From VXRJ01 sp964636705 (GTDB taxonomy: Bacteria; Acidobacteriota; Vicinamibacteria; Vicinamibacterales; UBA8438), in assembly GCA_964636705.1 (NCBI GenBank), contig CAZWUJ010000003.1:62001-126000 (forward strand): a DNA stretch of 64,000 bases, written 5' to 3'. The position numbers and the translations under genes were made by a program. Below, one piece after another: positions 8,994-17,802 of this stretch (position 1 is the first letter of the stretch; each line of letters begins with the position of its first letter). The notes under the pieces are model-generated. The model worked only from the letters and a program-made list of their open reading frames with translations. It did not search any database and was not told the origin of the DNA.

Positions 8994-9059
8994 GGTGATT
9001 CTCCGTTGCGACAGTACCCGGAGAGGGTAGCACAAGCAGGGCCTGGTTCCGCCGGCAGT

Positions 9060-9065
9060 TATAAT
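9060..9065 (+). promoter_or_regulatory. Putative -10 box for acyP
   Basis: A consensus TATAAT, 33 bp before the acylphosphatase ATG, in the divergent gap with the TPR gene. No convincing -35 at 16-18 bp spacing. Confidence 0.35.
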
Positions 9066-9098
9066 CCGCCGGGTAACCCACTGGGGCAGCACCCGACC

Positions 9099-9374
9099 AT
9101 GCGCATTGCACGTCGTATCCTGGTCAGCGGCCGAGTGCAACGGGTCGGTTTTCGTGCGTTCGTCGCGAACGCCGCGCGGCGCGAAGGGCTTCGCGGCTTC
9201 GTCCGCAACCTGGCGGACGGACGCGTAGAGGCGGTTGGTGAGGGAGATCGGGAAGCGGTCGAGCGCTTTGTCCGGGCGTTGCATCAAGGCCCGCCGCTCT
9301 CGAAGGTGGTGGACGTGATCGTCGAGGACCTCGGCCTGTTGGACCTGACCAACGGGTTCACCGTTCGGGTGTGA
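9099..9374 (+). CDS. acyP: Acylphosphatase
   Basis: Small cytosolic enzyme that hydrolyses acyl-phosphates such as carbamoyl- or acetyl-phosphate. 91 residues, normal length. The catalytic Arg lies in the phosphate-binding loop GRVQRVGFR (R19) and the catalytic Asn in GFVRNLADG (N37). The usual Gly before VGF is Arg here, a mild variation. It lies 58 bp before apt on the same strand. Confidence 0.95.
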   Translation: MRIARRILVSGRVQRVGFRAFVANAARREGLRGFVRNLADGRVEAVGEGDREAVERFVRALHQGPPLSKVVDVIVEDLGLLDLTNGFTVRV

Positions 9375-9432
9375 TTGCCGCATCCACCCTGCCGGGGGTC
9401 GCCGAAGGCCCGACGGAGGCTATCGAGAACCA

Positions 9433-9948
9433 ATGGACGCGCTGAAGCAACTGATCCGTGAAGTACCCGACTTCCCGAAGCCGGGAATCCTCTTCTACGA
9501 CATTACGACGCTCCTGATGGACCCGGGCGGCCTGCGTCAGGCGATTGAATGCATGGTGGAGCCGTACCGAGACGCGCGCCTCACCAAGGTGGTGGGCATC
9601 GAGAGCCGTGGTTTCATCCTGGGCGCGGCGGTGGCGGACCGACTCGGCGTCGGCTTCGTGCCGGTCCGCAAGCCCGGGAAGCTGCCATCACGATCGGTCC
9701 GCAAGGAATATGCACTCGAGTACGGCACCGATGCGCTCGAGATGCATGAGGACGCGGTGAGCTCGGAAGAACGAGTCCTCATCGTCGACGATCTGCTTGC
9801 CACGGGTGGCACCGCACGGGCGGTCGCCGAACTGATAGGAGAGTTGGGCGCCACCGTTCACGCACTGGCGTTCCTGATCGAACTCGACGATCTCCATGGC
9901 CGCGACCAACTCGTCGGGCACGAGATCTTCTCGGTCCTGCACTACTGA
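9433..9948 (+). CDS. apt: Adenine phosphoribosyltransferase
   Basis: Purine salvage: adenine + PRPP to AMP + PPi. 171 residues, the usual size. Contains the FPKPGILFYDITTLL start region, the SRGFILG block and the PRPP-binding loop VLIVDDLLATGGTARA at about 116-131. A GGAGG lies about 13 nt before the ATG. The next gene begins 19 bp after the stop. Confidence 0.97.
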   Translation: MDALKQLIREVPDFPKPGILFYDITTLLMDPGGLRQAIECMVEPYRDARLTKVVGIESRGFILGAAVADRLGVGFVPVRKPGKLPSRSVRKEYALEYGTDALEMHEDAVSSEERVLIVDDLLATGGTARAVAELIGELGATVHALAFLIELDDLHGRDQLVGHEIFSVLHY

Positions 9949-9967
9949 TGCATCGAGCGCCAGCGCC

Positions 9968-10489
9968 GTGGACCTCACGCTGATCGTTGTCGCCGTCGTG
10001 CTTGGCGTGGCCGCGGCGGGCGTGGCCAACCGGCATCGGCGCGAGCAGCGCCGGGAACACCGCGAGCGGCTCGTCGCCCTGCTGATCACTACCCTTTCAC
10101 CGGCGGTCGCCCGCGCCGAGCCACGAGAGTTGCTGGCGTGGCGGCACTCGGTGGACGCCGTCCGAGGACTATTCCCAGAGGCAGTAGCGACAATCGAGGC
10201 ACGGACCGGCGAGCGTTTTCCCTTTTCACGAGCCCTTGTCGAAGACGCACATGCACGGTGGACGGCCGACTGGCTCGCCTGGGAGCGGCGACACGACACC
10301 GAATACCGTGAACGCGCCGCGGCGCTGGAGGCGGAGTTGCAGGCGGTCGACGGGGATGATGCGGCGATCGCCGCACGCGCGAGGGTCGCCGCGCTCGAGG
10401 ACGAGAAGCTGCAGACGTACCAACGCCGCTACGAGGAGTATGTCCGCGTCGGCAAAGGCCTTATTGCACTGACCGACGCGCCGCAATGA
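9968..10489 (+). CDS. Small membrane-anchored protein of unknown function
   Basis: 173 residues if begun at GTG 9968, which gives an N-terminal membrane helix (LTLIVVAVVLGVAAAGVA) followed by a basic stop-transfer patch and a charged, probably helical coiled-coil domain rich in Arg/Glu/Ala. The frame is open upstream to 9896, but that part overlaps apt. No recognised family. Weak translation signal; codon use resembles the neighbours. It precedes tRNA-Arg. Confidence 0.6.
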   Translation: MDLTLIVVAVVLGVAAAGVANRHRREQRREHRERLVALLITTLSPAVARAEPRELLAWRHSVDAVRGLFPEAVATIEARTGERFPFSRALVEDAHARWTADWLAWERRHDTEYRERAAALEAELQAVDGDDAAIAARARVAALEDEKLQTYQRRYEEYVRVGKGLIALTDAPQ

Positions 10490-10521
10490 AGTAGGGCACA
10501 CCGTGTACACTGACCGTTCGC

Positions 10522-10598
10522 GCGCGTGTAGCTCAGCTGGATAGAGCAGCCGCCTCCTAAGCGGCAGGCCCCCGGTTCGAATCCGGGCACGCGCGCCA
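10522..10598 (+). tRNA. tRNA-Arg (anticodon CCT)
   Basis: 77 nt with encoded CCA. Acceptor GCGCGTG pairs with CACGCGC (10588-10594). Anticodon stem GCCGC/GCGGC, loop CTCCTAA, anticodon CCT, which reads AGG. T-arm GGTTCGAATCC. A TACACT at 10506-10511 may be its -10 box. A decayed gene pair sits just downstream. Confidence 0.97.
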
Positions 10599-10619
10599 CT
10601 GCCGCGCGGTCCATTCTGG

Positions 10620-10945
10620 ACGCAGGTAGGAGAAAACAATCCGGCCGCGCGGCGACCGGCAGACGGGCACGGCGCCGTGCATCGCGATATCGCCATGGTC
10701 CTTCAACCTGCCCGCCACGAGCTTCATTGCCAGCATGTGCTTCGCCGACGCACCCGTCACCGTAAGGTACTGCGACTGGTACGACGTGGCTGCCCTCTGG
10801 TCTGACCCCTGCGGCAACACCACGGCCAACGGCTCGCTGAACCACCCTGCCTCGAACCCGTGCCGGCGGCCGACTGCCTCGACAGCTCCGCGGACAGCTC
10901 CTCAAAGAGCTCAATGAGCTGCTCACGGCCAAGGGGTCCACTCAA
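10620..10945 (-). pseudogene. Remnant of a DUF6036-like nucleotidyltransferase
   Basis: The N-terminal part, from a TTG at 10945, reads MSGPLGREQLIELFEELS, the usual opening of this family. In another frame the C-terminal part reads AGWFSEPLA and then LTVTGASAKHMLAMKL...DHGDIA, which matches the family's later W and LLAMK..AR..DI blocks. The central part that should hold the Gly-Gly and Asp-x-Asp catalytic residues is absent, so a deletion plus frameshift has inactivated it. Family assignment is from memory of conserved blocks, not a search. Members often pair with a small upstream gene in toxin-antitoxin-like loci, as here. Confidence 0.6.
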
Positions 10946-11235
10946 AGCGCTCTCCCCCTCGGGCGTCCAGATCCCGCGGGTCCGGTATCGCCCCGTGCCG
11001 CAGGAACGCCGCCGGCGCGAAAATCACCGAGTACAACCGTGTCCACGCACCACCCAGGTGGTGTCAAGGAACGGCTCTCGCTCGTCTACCCACGCCGGTC
11101 GCTCGTGCCCGTGCAGCCACGCCACGTGCTCGACCATCGCGGCAAGCAGCGCATCCCACCTCGTGCCCGTCAATGGCACCCGCTCGGCGAGCGCCGCTCG
11201 CTGTTCGGCCGCGCTGCGGCCATGAAAGCTCCGCG
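10923..11235 (-). pseudogene. Remnant of the upstream partner of the nucleotidyltransferase
   Basis: One frame reads RWDALLAAMVEHVAWLHGH, ERPAWVDEREPFLDTTW, then hits a stop at about 11024. A frame shifted near 11040 continues with SVIFAPAAFLRHGAIPDPRD and ends GGERFEWTPWP at 10923, overlapping the nucleotidyltransferase start. The two halves together look like the C-terminal part of the small protein usually encoded before DUF6036-type nucleotidyltransferases. The expected N-terminal helix-turn-helix is gone; upstream lies the GH99-like gene end. A frameshift and a truncation mark it as dead. Confidence 0.55.
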
Positions 11236-11259
11236 GAAGCTGACACCGCCTCCGGCGGG

Positions 11260-12747
11260 CTACACGTCGCGCCAGGCGTAGTGGTTCCAGCCGAACGCTT
11301 CCTTGACCGCCATCGACAGGTCGAAACCATGCTGGACCGAAACCGGCACGGTCAGGTTGAAGTCGAAGGGAAAGATGCTGTGCCCTTCGAACTCCTCGTT
11401 CCATGATCCGACTATGAACACCGGAGCCGGGAGCCGGGGCGTTCCGAGTTCTCCGCTCCAGTCCCTCTCGATGTACTCGTTCAGATGGACGTCACGCAGC
11501 AGCTTGAGGAAGTCGGTGTACGTCCCGCGTTCGATCTGCAGCGTCGGAAAACCCGGTTTGGCGAACCCGGGCGAGAGGTTGGGAATCACCATGACGCGCT
11601 GGCCGCTGAACACGTTCGTGATGGAGTGCATCGTGGCGTAGTTCGTCCGCAGGATGGTGAGCAGATTCTCGATGTAGGGACGCGTCACGGGCAGCGTGAG
11701 GGGCACCGGAGTCGGCTTGAGCGCGGCATGGTGATAAACGTAGATCGCATCGAAAAAGGTGGACCGAAGCTTCCGGTCTTCCGTGATGTCGCGTGTCGAC
11801 TCGAGGTACACCTCGTCGCCCACGAGGTACGGGTAGGCTCCGTAGATGTCGTGGAACCGATTCCGAAGCATCCTGATCGCCTCCCGGATCGGCACGTAGG
11901 CGCTCGCGTCGGGAGGAATCGGCCCCCACGTGTGCGAGCCGAAGATGAAGATCACGGGGCGGCCGTCCAGCAGGAAGATCCTCACCGGAGTCTCGTCGCG
12001 CACCTCTACCAGGAAACGAGCCATCTGTTCGAAATCGTCCCGTAGCCGGTCGACGACGCCCGCGGTTCGGAAATCGAGACGGGCCGACGGATCGGCTGCG
12101 TTCCGCAGGTTCGCGATCGTGTTCTCGTAGATGAGACAGGCGTGGCGAGTGCCGGCGTTCGTTGCCTGGAGGTATCCCTGGCGGTAGTTGTCCTGGTTGG
12201 AGTGGTTGTCGCGATCGCGTGACGGAATCCAGCTCAGGGCGTCGACCGTGACGCCGAACTCGTTCTTCAGATCGTTGAACGTCGTCTCGACGACCGGATC
12301 CGACGAGAGGTAGTTCCCGCCGAGAAAACGTGTGGTCTGAAGCGCCACGGGCCGAACTGTCGACTTGTACCAGCCGTAGTGCCAGGCAATCGTGATGGGC
12401 CGTCGTTGCGTCCGCAAACCATTGAAGTAGCGGTCCACCGAGTGCTGGATCGAATCTACCGATGGGGCATCGATTGCGCCTCGCCCGAAGACGTCCGCCC
12501 GGCTGTCGAAACCGCGAGCCGGCTGCAGGCGGAAACCTCGGCGCGCAAAGAGAACCGCAGCGGCCAGGTCTCCGTCGCCGGGGCCGAGCTCGCCGTTCCC
12601 GTCTATGTCCGCCACCCACGAAGGGAGCAGCACCGGGGCCTGGGCGCTCACCATGTTTCCGGGGGAGGCGGCGGCCGCCAAGGCTCCGCCTGCCGTCGCC
12701 ACGAAGCACCGGCGGGTAACGGGCTGCGCCTCTTGTGAACGTCCCAT
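11260..12747 (-). CDS. Secreted GH99/GH71-like protein with dockerin-like repeats
   Basis: 495 residues. A Tat-like signal (TRRCFVATAGGALAAAAS) is followed by two EF-hand/dockerin-like segments: DIDGNGELGPGDGDLAAAV (about 47-65) and DVFGRGAIDAPSVDSIQ (about 84-100). The remainder resembles the endo-alpha-mannosidase-like (GH99/WbsX-type) barrel: ITIAWHYGWYK, FGVTVDALSWIPS, and GSWNEEFEGHSIFPF near the C-terminus. Probable role is glycan cleavage or binding outside the cytoplasm. No cohesin or polysaccharide locus is adjacent. It is divergent from lgt. Confidence 0.72.
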   Translation of the reverse strand: MGRSQEAQPVTRRCFVATAGGALAAAASPGNMVSAQAPVLLPSWVADIDGNGELGPGDGDLAAAVLFARRGFRLQPARGFDSRADVFGRGAIDAPSVDSIQHSVDRYFNGLRTQRRPITIAWHYGWYKSTVRPVALQTTRFLGGNYLSSDPVVETTFNDLKNEFGVTVDALSWIPSRDRDNHSNQDNYRQGYLQATNAGTRHACLIYENTIANLRNAADPSARLDFRTAGVVDRLRDDFEQMARFLVEVRDETPVRIFLLDGRPVIFIFGSHTWGPIPPDASAYVPIREAIRMLRNRFHDIYGAYPYLVGDEVYLESTRDITEDRKLRSTFFDAIYVYHHAALKPTPVPLTLPVTRPYIENLLTILRTNYATMHSITNVFSGQRVMVIPNLSPGFAKPGFPTLQIERGTYTDFLKLLRDVHLNEYIERDWSGELGTPRLPAPVFIVGSWNEEFEGHSIFPFDFNLTVPVSVQHGFDLSMAVKEAFGWNHYAWRDV

Positions 12748-12797
12748 CGGTCGCTACTTGCGGGTTCGCCCTGACACCGCTACCGGATCGCCGTAGT

Positions 12798-12821
12798 TTA
12801 TCCTCCCCGCAGGCGGGATAA
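12798..12821. promoter_or_regulatory. Inverted repeat between divergent genes
   Basis: TTATCC (12798-12803) and GGATAA (12816-12821) form a 6-bp inverted repeat that also encloses CCCGC/GCGGG. It lies in the 147-bp gap between the GH99-like gene and lgt. It could be an operator or the base of a hairpin; no regulator is adjacent. Confidence 0.3.
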
Positions 12822-12894
12822 CGTAGCCTAACATCCGGGCACCCTGTCAACCCCTCGCGGGCCGTCTTGCTAGTCTTGTCACGCATTCTGTCCC

Positions 12895-13869
12895 ATGCTC
12901 GGAGGCTTCGTTCACGAGATCGACTCGATCCTGTTCGCCGTGGACGGGGTGTACCTCTGGTGGTACGGCCTCGGCTTTGCACTCGGGTTCGCAGAACTGC
13001 ACGTCTTTGCCATGCGCAGCCGGGCCCAGTTGCATCTCACACGGCGGTCGGTCTGGAACCTGAGCCTTCTGATGACGTTAGGCGTCCTGGTGGGCGGACG
13101 CGCCGTCGAGGTGAGTTTCGACGAGTGGTTCTTCTACCGGGACCATCCGGAGCTCCTGCCGTCGTTCTGGCTCGGCGGCATGGCGACACATGGACTAATG
13201 GCGGGCGGCTTCCTGGCGGCCTGGGGCTTCGCAAGATGGCGGCGGTTGCCGTTTCACTATCTCGCCGACGTGCTGGTCATTCCGGCGGCGTTCCTGCTTG
13301 GCATGGGGCGGATCGGCAACTTCATCGACGGCCAGATCGTCGGTTCCGTGACAGATGTCTGGTGGGGCGTGAAGTTCCCCGACGCCGACGGATTCCGGCA
13401 TCCGGTCGTGCTCTACGACGGCGCCAAGAACCTGGCTCTGATGGCTTACCTGCTGCACGTCCGACGGGGAAACCGGACGCCCGGGGCCGTCGCTGCACGC
13501 TTTGTCTTCTGGTACGCGGCGCCCAGGATCGTGATCGACCTGTTCCGCGACTATCCGACGCATCGTCTGGCGCTCGGCACGGGGCAGACCCTCAACCTCG
13601 TGATGGCGCTCGTCGGCCTGGTGTTGCTGTACCGATCGCGCCTTCGCCGGACGGAGCGCCTGCGCCGACTGCCGGCTGTCCCCAACGCATCGGCGCCGCG
13701 GGACGCGGCTCCCACTCTCAGCCAGCGTCTGGCGTTCGCGCTGCTGCTAGCCTTTTGTTTGACCATCCCGAGCAACTGGACCCAGAACGTTCCCGAACGG
13801 TACGGCGACCGCCATCCCGGCCTCGTCCACTCGTGGCTCTATCCCGACATCGACACGACTCCGCCGTAG
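12895..13869 (+). CDS. lgt: Prolipoprotein diacylglyceryl transferase
   Basis: Inner-membrane enzyme that moves diacylglycerol from phosphatidylglycerol to the lipobox cysteine of prolipoproteins. 324 residues with about seven membrane helices. The family signature GMGRIGNFIDGQIVG is at about 140-154, and the essential His occurs in MATHGLMAGG. A longer than usual loop and an extra C-terminal hydrophobic segment (after about residue 280, ending with a soluble tail) are present. Its clients here would include Pal and the lipoproteins at 58477 and 61049. Confidence 0.93.
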   Translation: MLGGFVHEIDSILFAVDGVYLWWYGLGFALGFAELHVFAMRSRAQLHLTRRSVWNLSLLMTLGVLVGGRAVEVSFDEWFFYRDHPELLPSFWLGGMATHGLMAGGFLAAWGFARWRRLPFHYLADVLVIPAAFLLGMGRIGNFIDGQIVGSVTDVWWGVKFPDADGFRHPVVLYDGAKNLALMAYLLHVRRGNRTPGAVAARFVFWYAAPRIVIDLFRDYPTHRLALGTGQTLNLVMALVGLVLLYRSRLRRTERLRRLPAVPNASAPRDAAPTLSQRLAFALLLAFCLTIPSNWTQNVPERYGDRHPGLVHSWLYPDIDTTPP

Positions 13870-13933
13870 CAGGCGAATTTGGTAAGCTAACCGGTCGGGG
13901 AGGTGGCGGCGCGCCAGCGCCGCGCATCGAATC

Positions 13934-14701
13934 ATGAAGCGCTCAGAACGGCACCACCTGAAGGAGAACCCGCTCGCAGTCATCCTTACGGAATTGTCCG
14001 GGACCGACTGGCTGAACACGCGTGCGGTCACCGGGGCCGCCGTGGTCGTTGGCGCGCTCGTTCTCGCTGGGGCCGTTTTCGGATGGCAACAGTACCGCTC
14101 GTCGCAAGCCAGTGCGCTGCTAGCCGCCGCGATGGCGATTGTCGACGCACCGGTTGCCGCAACCGAGACCGCGGACGGCGCCAGCGGACCGGACCCGTCC
14201 ACCGACACCGGCATGCCAGGCGAGTTCCCTACGGTGGAGGCCAAGCTCGAAACCGCGGTGCCGCGACTGCTTGAGGCGGCGGATGCCTATCCGAGCCTGT
14301 CACAGGGCATTGCGGCGCGGTACCACGCCGCGGTGGCACTCGGCGTCCTCGGCCGGACCAGTGAAGCGGATGCGCAGTACGAGCGGGTCATGGAACTGGA
14401 CGGCGGCGGAATGTACGGTCGAATGGCCCGCCTGGGCCGGGCCGAGGCACTGCTCGCCGAGCGCGACTACGACGGCGCGATTGCCCTGCTGGCCGAGGCA
14501 TCGGCCGCGTCGGCTACCGACAGCGCGGGACTCCCGCGCGATGCGTTGCTGATGCGGCTTGGTCAGGTGTACGCCCTGGCTGGACAGTCGGCGGAAGCGG
14601 CGTCCACGTTCCGGCAATTAATCGATGAATTCCCGGCCTCGGGATACCGCTTCGAGGCACAGCGCGAACTCGACACCCTCCCGCTGCCGGGCAACGGGTA
14701 A
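13934..14701 (+). CDS. YfgM-like TPR membrane protein
   Basis: 255 residues: cytoplasmic N-terminus, one membrane helix (about 32-50), then an exported TPR domain of the TPR_21/YfgM type. In enterobacteria YfgM sits at the Sec translocon and helps periplasmic chaperones. Residues 62-90 are low-complexity Ala/Asp/Thr. It lies 64 bp after lgt and 28 bp before aguB, so co-transcription with the polyamine genes is possible. Confidence 0.8.
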   Translation: MKRSERHHLKENPLAVILTELSGTDWLNTRAVTGAAVVVGALVLAGAVFGWQQYRSSQASALLAAAMAIVDAPVAATETADGASGPDPSTDTGMPGEFPTVEAKLETAVPRLLEAADAYPSLSQGIAARYHAAVALGVLGRTSEADAQYERVMELDGGGMYGRMARLGRAEALLAERDYDGAIALLAEASAASATDSAGLPRDALLMRLGQVYALAGQSAEAASTFRQLIDEFPASGYRFEAQRELDTLPLPGNG

Positions 14702-14729
14702 CGCGTTCGCCTTGCCTGGCGCCCCAGCC

Positions 14730-15617
14730 ATGCACGCCGGCAGTTTCACCGTCGGCCTGGTGCAGATGAAGTGGCCCGGATCCGAAGCCGCGGCGCAGGA
14801 CGCGGCGGAGGCGGGAATCCGCGAAGCGGTCGAGCGGGGGGCGCAGATCGTCTGCCTGCAGGAGCTCTTCGGCGCCCGCTACTTCTGTCAGGAGGAGGAT
14901 GCTGCCTGTTTCGACCTGGCCGAGGCGCTGCCGGGCCCGACCACGGTACGGTTCGCGGCGGTAGCGCGCGGGCTGGAGGTGGTGCTGGTCGTGCCCGTAT
15001 TCGAGCGGCGGGCCGCGGGCCTGTACCACAACACGGCGGCGGTGATCGATGCTTCGGGAGAACTGCTTGGAACCTACCGAAAGATGCACATCCCGGACGA
15101 TCCCCAGTTCTACGAGAAGTTCTACTTCACCCCCGGCGATCTGGGGTACCCGGTGTTCGAAACGCGCTACGCGCGCCTCGGTGTGCTGATCTGCTGGGAT
15201 CAGTGGTACCCGGAAGCGGCGCGCCTGATGGCACTGGGCGGAGCGGAGCTGATCTGTTACCCCACGGCCATTGGATGGCCCGCCACCGGACCCGGACCGG
15301 ACGGCGAGTCGGAACGCGATGCCTGGCGTACGGTCCAGCGGGGACACGCGGTGACGAACGGAGTCTGGGTGGCCTCGGTGAATCGCGTCGGGGTTGAACA
15401 CTCGGCGTCGGGCGGCCTGAGATTCTGGGGAGGCTCCTTTGTCTGCGATCCGGCGGGGCGGATCGTGGCGGAAGCGTCGGAGGAAGCTACGGTCGTCGTC
15501 GCACGATGCGAACGTAGTCTCGTCGAGGAGCAGCGCCGTGCCTGGCCGTTCCTTCGCGACCGGCGGGTCGAGACCTACGCGCCCTTGAGCCGGCGGTTTC
15601 TCGACGGCGGCGAATGA
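14730..15617 (+). CDS. aguB: N-carbamoylputrescine amidase
   Basis: Nitrilase-superfamily enzyme that hydrolyses N-carbamoylputrescine to putrescine, CO2 and NH3. 295 residues. Glu-Lys-Cys triad visible: E45 in CLQELF, Lys in YRKMHIPDDP, Cys in LICWDQWYPE. The motif DPQFYEKFYFTPGD is typical of AguB. ATG 14730 is chosen because family homology starts there; the frame is open upstream inside the previous gene. Its stop overlaps the aguA start by 4 bp, tying the last two steps of agmatine conversion together. Confidence 0.94.
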   Translation: MHAGSFTVGLVQMKWPGSEAAAQDAAEAGIREAVERGAQIVCLQELFGARYFCQEEDAACFDLAEALPGPTTVRFAAVARGLEVVLVVPVFERRAAGLYHNTAAVIDASGELLGTYRKMHIPDDPQFYEKFYFTPGDLGYPVFETRYARLGVLICWDQWYPEAARLMALGGAELICYPTAIGWPATGPGPDGESERDAWRTVQRGHAVTNGVWVASVNRVGVEHSASGGLRFWGGSFVCDPAGRIVAEASEEATVVVARCERSLVEEQRRAWPFLRDRRVETYAPLSRRFLDGGE

Positions 15618-16699
15618 GCAGGCGCCTCGGCGCGGTCCGAATGCCGGCCGAGTGGGAACCGCATGCGGCAACCTGGATGGTCTGGCCTCACAACCGGGAC
15701 GACTGGAGGGTCAAGACCGCCTCCGTCGAATGGTGCTACGTCGAGATGATCCGCCAACTCGTACGGGGGGAGCGCGTAGCGCTCGTCTGTCAGGATGCTC
15801 GCGTGCGCCAGCGCGCGTGCAACCGCCTCGAGCGGTCCGGGGTCGACATGGCCCGCGTCGATCTCCACCTGATCCCGACGAACCGGTCGTGGATTCGGGA
15901 CAGCGGGCCAATCTTCGTCGTCCGCGGCGCGGGAACGCGCAAACGGGTCCTGGCGACCGACTGGCGATTCACGGGGTGGTCGCGGTACCGCGCGCACGCA
16001 CTCGACGACGCGCTGCCCCGATGTATCGCGCGGCGACTCGACATCGAACGGATCGAGGTGCGGGAAGGCAACACCCGCGTCGTACTCGAAGGCGGGAGCA
16101 TCGATGTCAACGGCAAGGGCACGCTACTGACGACGGAAACCTGTCTGCTCGGACGCGTGCAGGCACGCAATCCCGGGTTGTCACGCGAGGCGCTGGAACA
16201 GGTTCTCGCCCGCACACTGGGAGTTGAGCAGGTGTTGTGGCTGCCGGGTGGAGACGGCGACGCGACGCTGGCCGGCGACGACACGCATGGACATGTCGAC
16301 AACCTGGCGCGCTTCGTCGGAACGGCGACCGTATTGGCGGCCGAGACGCATGACCGGAACGATCCGCGAGACCCGGTGTTCGCGGCGAACATGGCGCGGC
16401 TTCGATCGATGCGAACCACGCAGGGCAAGGCCATCGACATCATCCCGATCCGGATGCCGCGCCCGCTCGTCTTCGAAGGGGAGCCGCTGCCCGCAAGCTA
16501 CCTCAACTTCTACATCGCCAACGACGTCGTGCTCGTGCCTACGTTCAATGATCCGGCAGATCGTGATGCGCTCTCGACGCTCGCACTCTGCTTCCCGGAC
16601 AGGGAAGTGGCAGGCGTCCACGCCGTGGATCTGATCGTCGGGCTCGGTGCGATTCACTGCGTAACTCAACAACAACCCGCCGGCCCCGCGAAGGCGTGA
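15614..16699 (+). CDS. aguA: Agmatine deiminase
   Basis: Converts agmatine to N-carbamoylputrescine and NH3, the step before AguB. 361 residues, peptidylarginine-deiminase fold. Landmarks: PTNRSWIRDSGPIF, the His of DTHGHVDN, and the catalytic Cys in GAIHCVTQQQP (C349). Its ATG overlaps the aguB stop (ATGA). Convergent with the DHS-like gene, 11 bp between stops. Confidence 0.95.
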   Translation: MSRRLGAVRMPAEWEPHAATWMVWPHNRDDWRVKTASVEWCYVEMIRQLVRGERVALVCQDARVRQRACNRLERSGVDMARVDLHLIPTNRSWIRDSGPIFVVRGAGTRKRVLATDWRFTGWSRYRAHALDDALPRCIARRLDIERIEVREGNTRVVLEGGSIDVNGKGTLLTTETCLLGRVQARNPGLSREALEQVLARTLGVEQVLWLPGGDGDATLAGDDTHGHVDNLARFVGTATVLAAETHDRNDPRDPVFAANMARLRSMRTTQGKAIDIIPIRMPRPLVFEGEPLPASYLNFYIANDVVLVPTFNDPADRDALSTLALCFPDREVAGVHAVDLIVGLGAIHCVTQQQPAGPAKA

Positions 16700-16710
16700 C
16701 AGGGGGGCGC

Positions 16711-17802
16711 TCAGCCTTCCACCGCCGCTGCACCATCGTAACGATCGACCGGAACCGGCTGACCGTCGACCACGACGGCGCGGTCCTTGAGATCGAATGC
16801 CGGGGGCCGACGCCTCGCGAGACGGTCGGCCGCCGATGCCGCCAGCGCGGTTGCGAGGATCGGCAGGGCCACGGTCGCGTCGGCCGACACCGTCACCCGG
16901 TCCGCGTCTCCGGCCAGTTTTCCCCAGCTCTCCGCCTCGTCGAGCGTCGAACCGCTTGCGCCGCCGAAGTGCGGCACGTCCGTCACTACCTGCAACGCGT
17001 AGCGGTGTCCCTTGATGTCGCTTCGATAGAACGCCGCCTGCACGCTCGCCTGGTTGATGAAGTTCTTCGGCGTTCCGCCTCCGAGAACCACGGACGCGGT
17101 ACATGGCCGGCGAATGACGAGATTGGCCGACTCGATGACGTCGCCAATGACATCGATCTGACCCGCGCCGGAGGCATCGTGCCTCGCTTGCGACAGCCCC
17201 ATCCCGAGAGACGAGTCGGCTATGGCGGGGCAGAAGATCGGAACCCTCGCCCGGTACGCCGCAGTCAGGATGCCGTCCGCTTCGGTCTCCGTCCAGAGGC
17301 GTTCACCGAGACGGTACAGAAACTCGCGCGTCGTGTACGGTCTCGGGTCCAGGGTCGTGGCGAATCGCGCAATCCAGTTGTCGTTGCGGATGAACTCGTC
17401 CTCATCGACGAACGTGTCGTACACCCGGTCGATGTGAGCCTCGGCCAACGCCCTGTCGTCGGCCCGGGGCGATCCGAGGAAGTGGCGTTGACCGCGCGTC
17501 TCGTGCAGGTCGTGGTACAGGTTCGCGCCGGTCGACACGACGCAGTCGACCGCCCGCCGGCGAATCAACTCCGCGATGACCAACCTCAGCCCTCCCGCGC
17601 TCAACGCCCCCGCGACACCCAGGAAGATCAACAGCTCGTCGCCGAGCATCCGCTGCCAGATCCGATGTGCCGTAGCCAGGTTTCGTCCCTGGAACGAAAT
17701 GCGTTCCATGCGGCGAAGAACCTCATCCGCCGGCAGGCCCGCCTCCACGCGGAACGGTTCGACGGGTGTCTCGAGAAACTGTGACTTTCTGGGCTTTGTC
17801 AT
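16711..17802 (-). CDS. Deoxyhypusine synthase-like protein (probable homospermidine synthase)
   Basis: 363 residues of the DHS superfamily, which transfers an aminobutyl group from spermidine or putrescine through an enzyme-lysine imine using NAD+. The catalytic Lys is in GGGTPKNFINQ (K246); FLGVAGALSAGGLR and STGANLYHDLHE are NAD-site regions. Bacteria have no eIF5A, so a polyamine product such as homospermidine is likelier than hypusine. It faces aguBA, which would supply putrescine. Its ATG overlaps the tsaB stop by 4 bp, so it is translated downstream of tsaB. Confidence 0.85.
   Translation of the reverse strand: MTKPRKSQFLETPVEPFRVEAGLPADEVLRRMERISFQGRNLATAHRIWQRMLGDELLIFLGVAGALSAGGLRLVIAELIRRRAVDCVVSTGANLYHDLHETRGQRHFLGSPRADDRALAEAHIDRVYDTFVDEDEFIRNDNWIARFATTLDPRPYTTREFLYRLGERLWTETEADGILTAAYRARVPIFCPAIADSSLGMGLSQARHDASGAGQIDVIGDVIESANLVIRRPCTASVVLGGGTPKNFINQASVQAAFYRSDIKGHRYALQVVTDVPHFGGASGSTLDEAESWGKLAGDADRVTVSADATVALPILATALAASAADRLARRRPPAFDLKDRAVVVDGQPVPVDRYDGAAAVEG

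Noticed and set aside
10226..10696. 156-residue minus-strand frame spanning tRNA-Arg
   Set aside because: Runs straight through the tRNA and opposite a better plus-strand gene; its ACPDSNRG segment is translated tRNA sequence.
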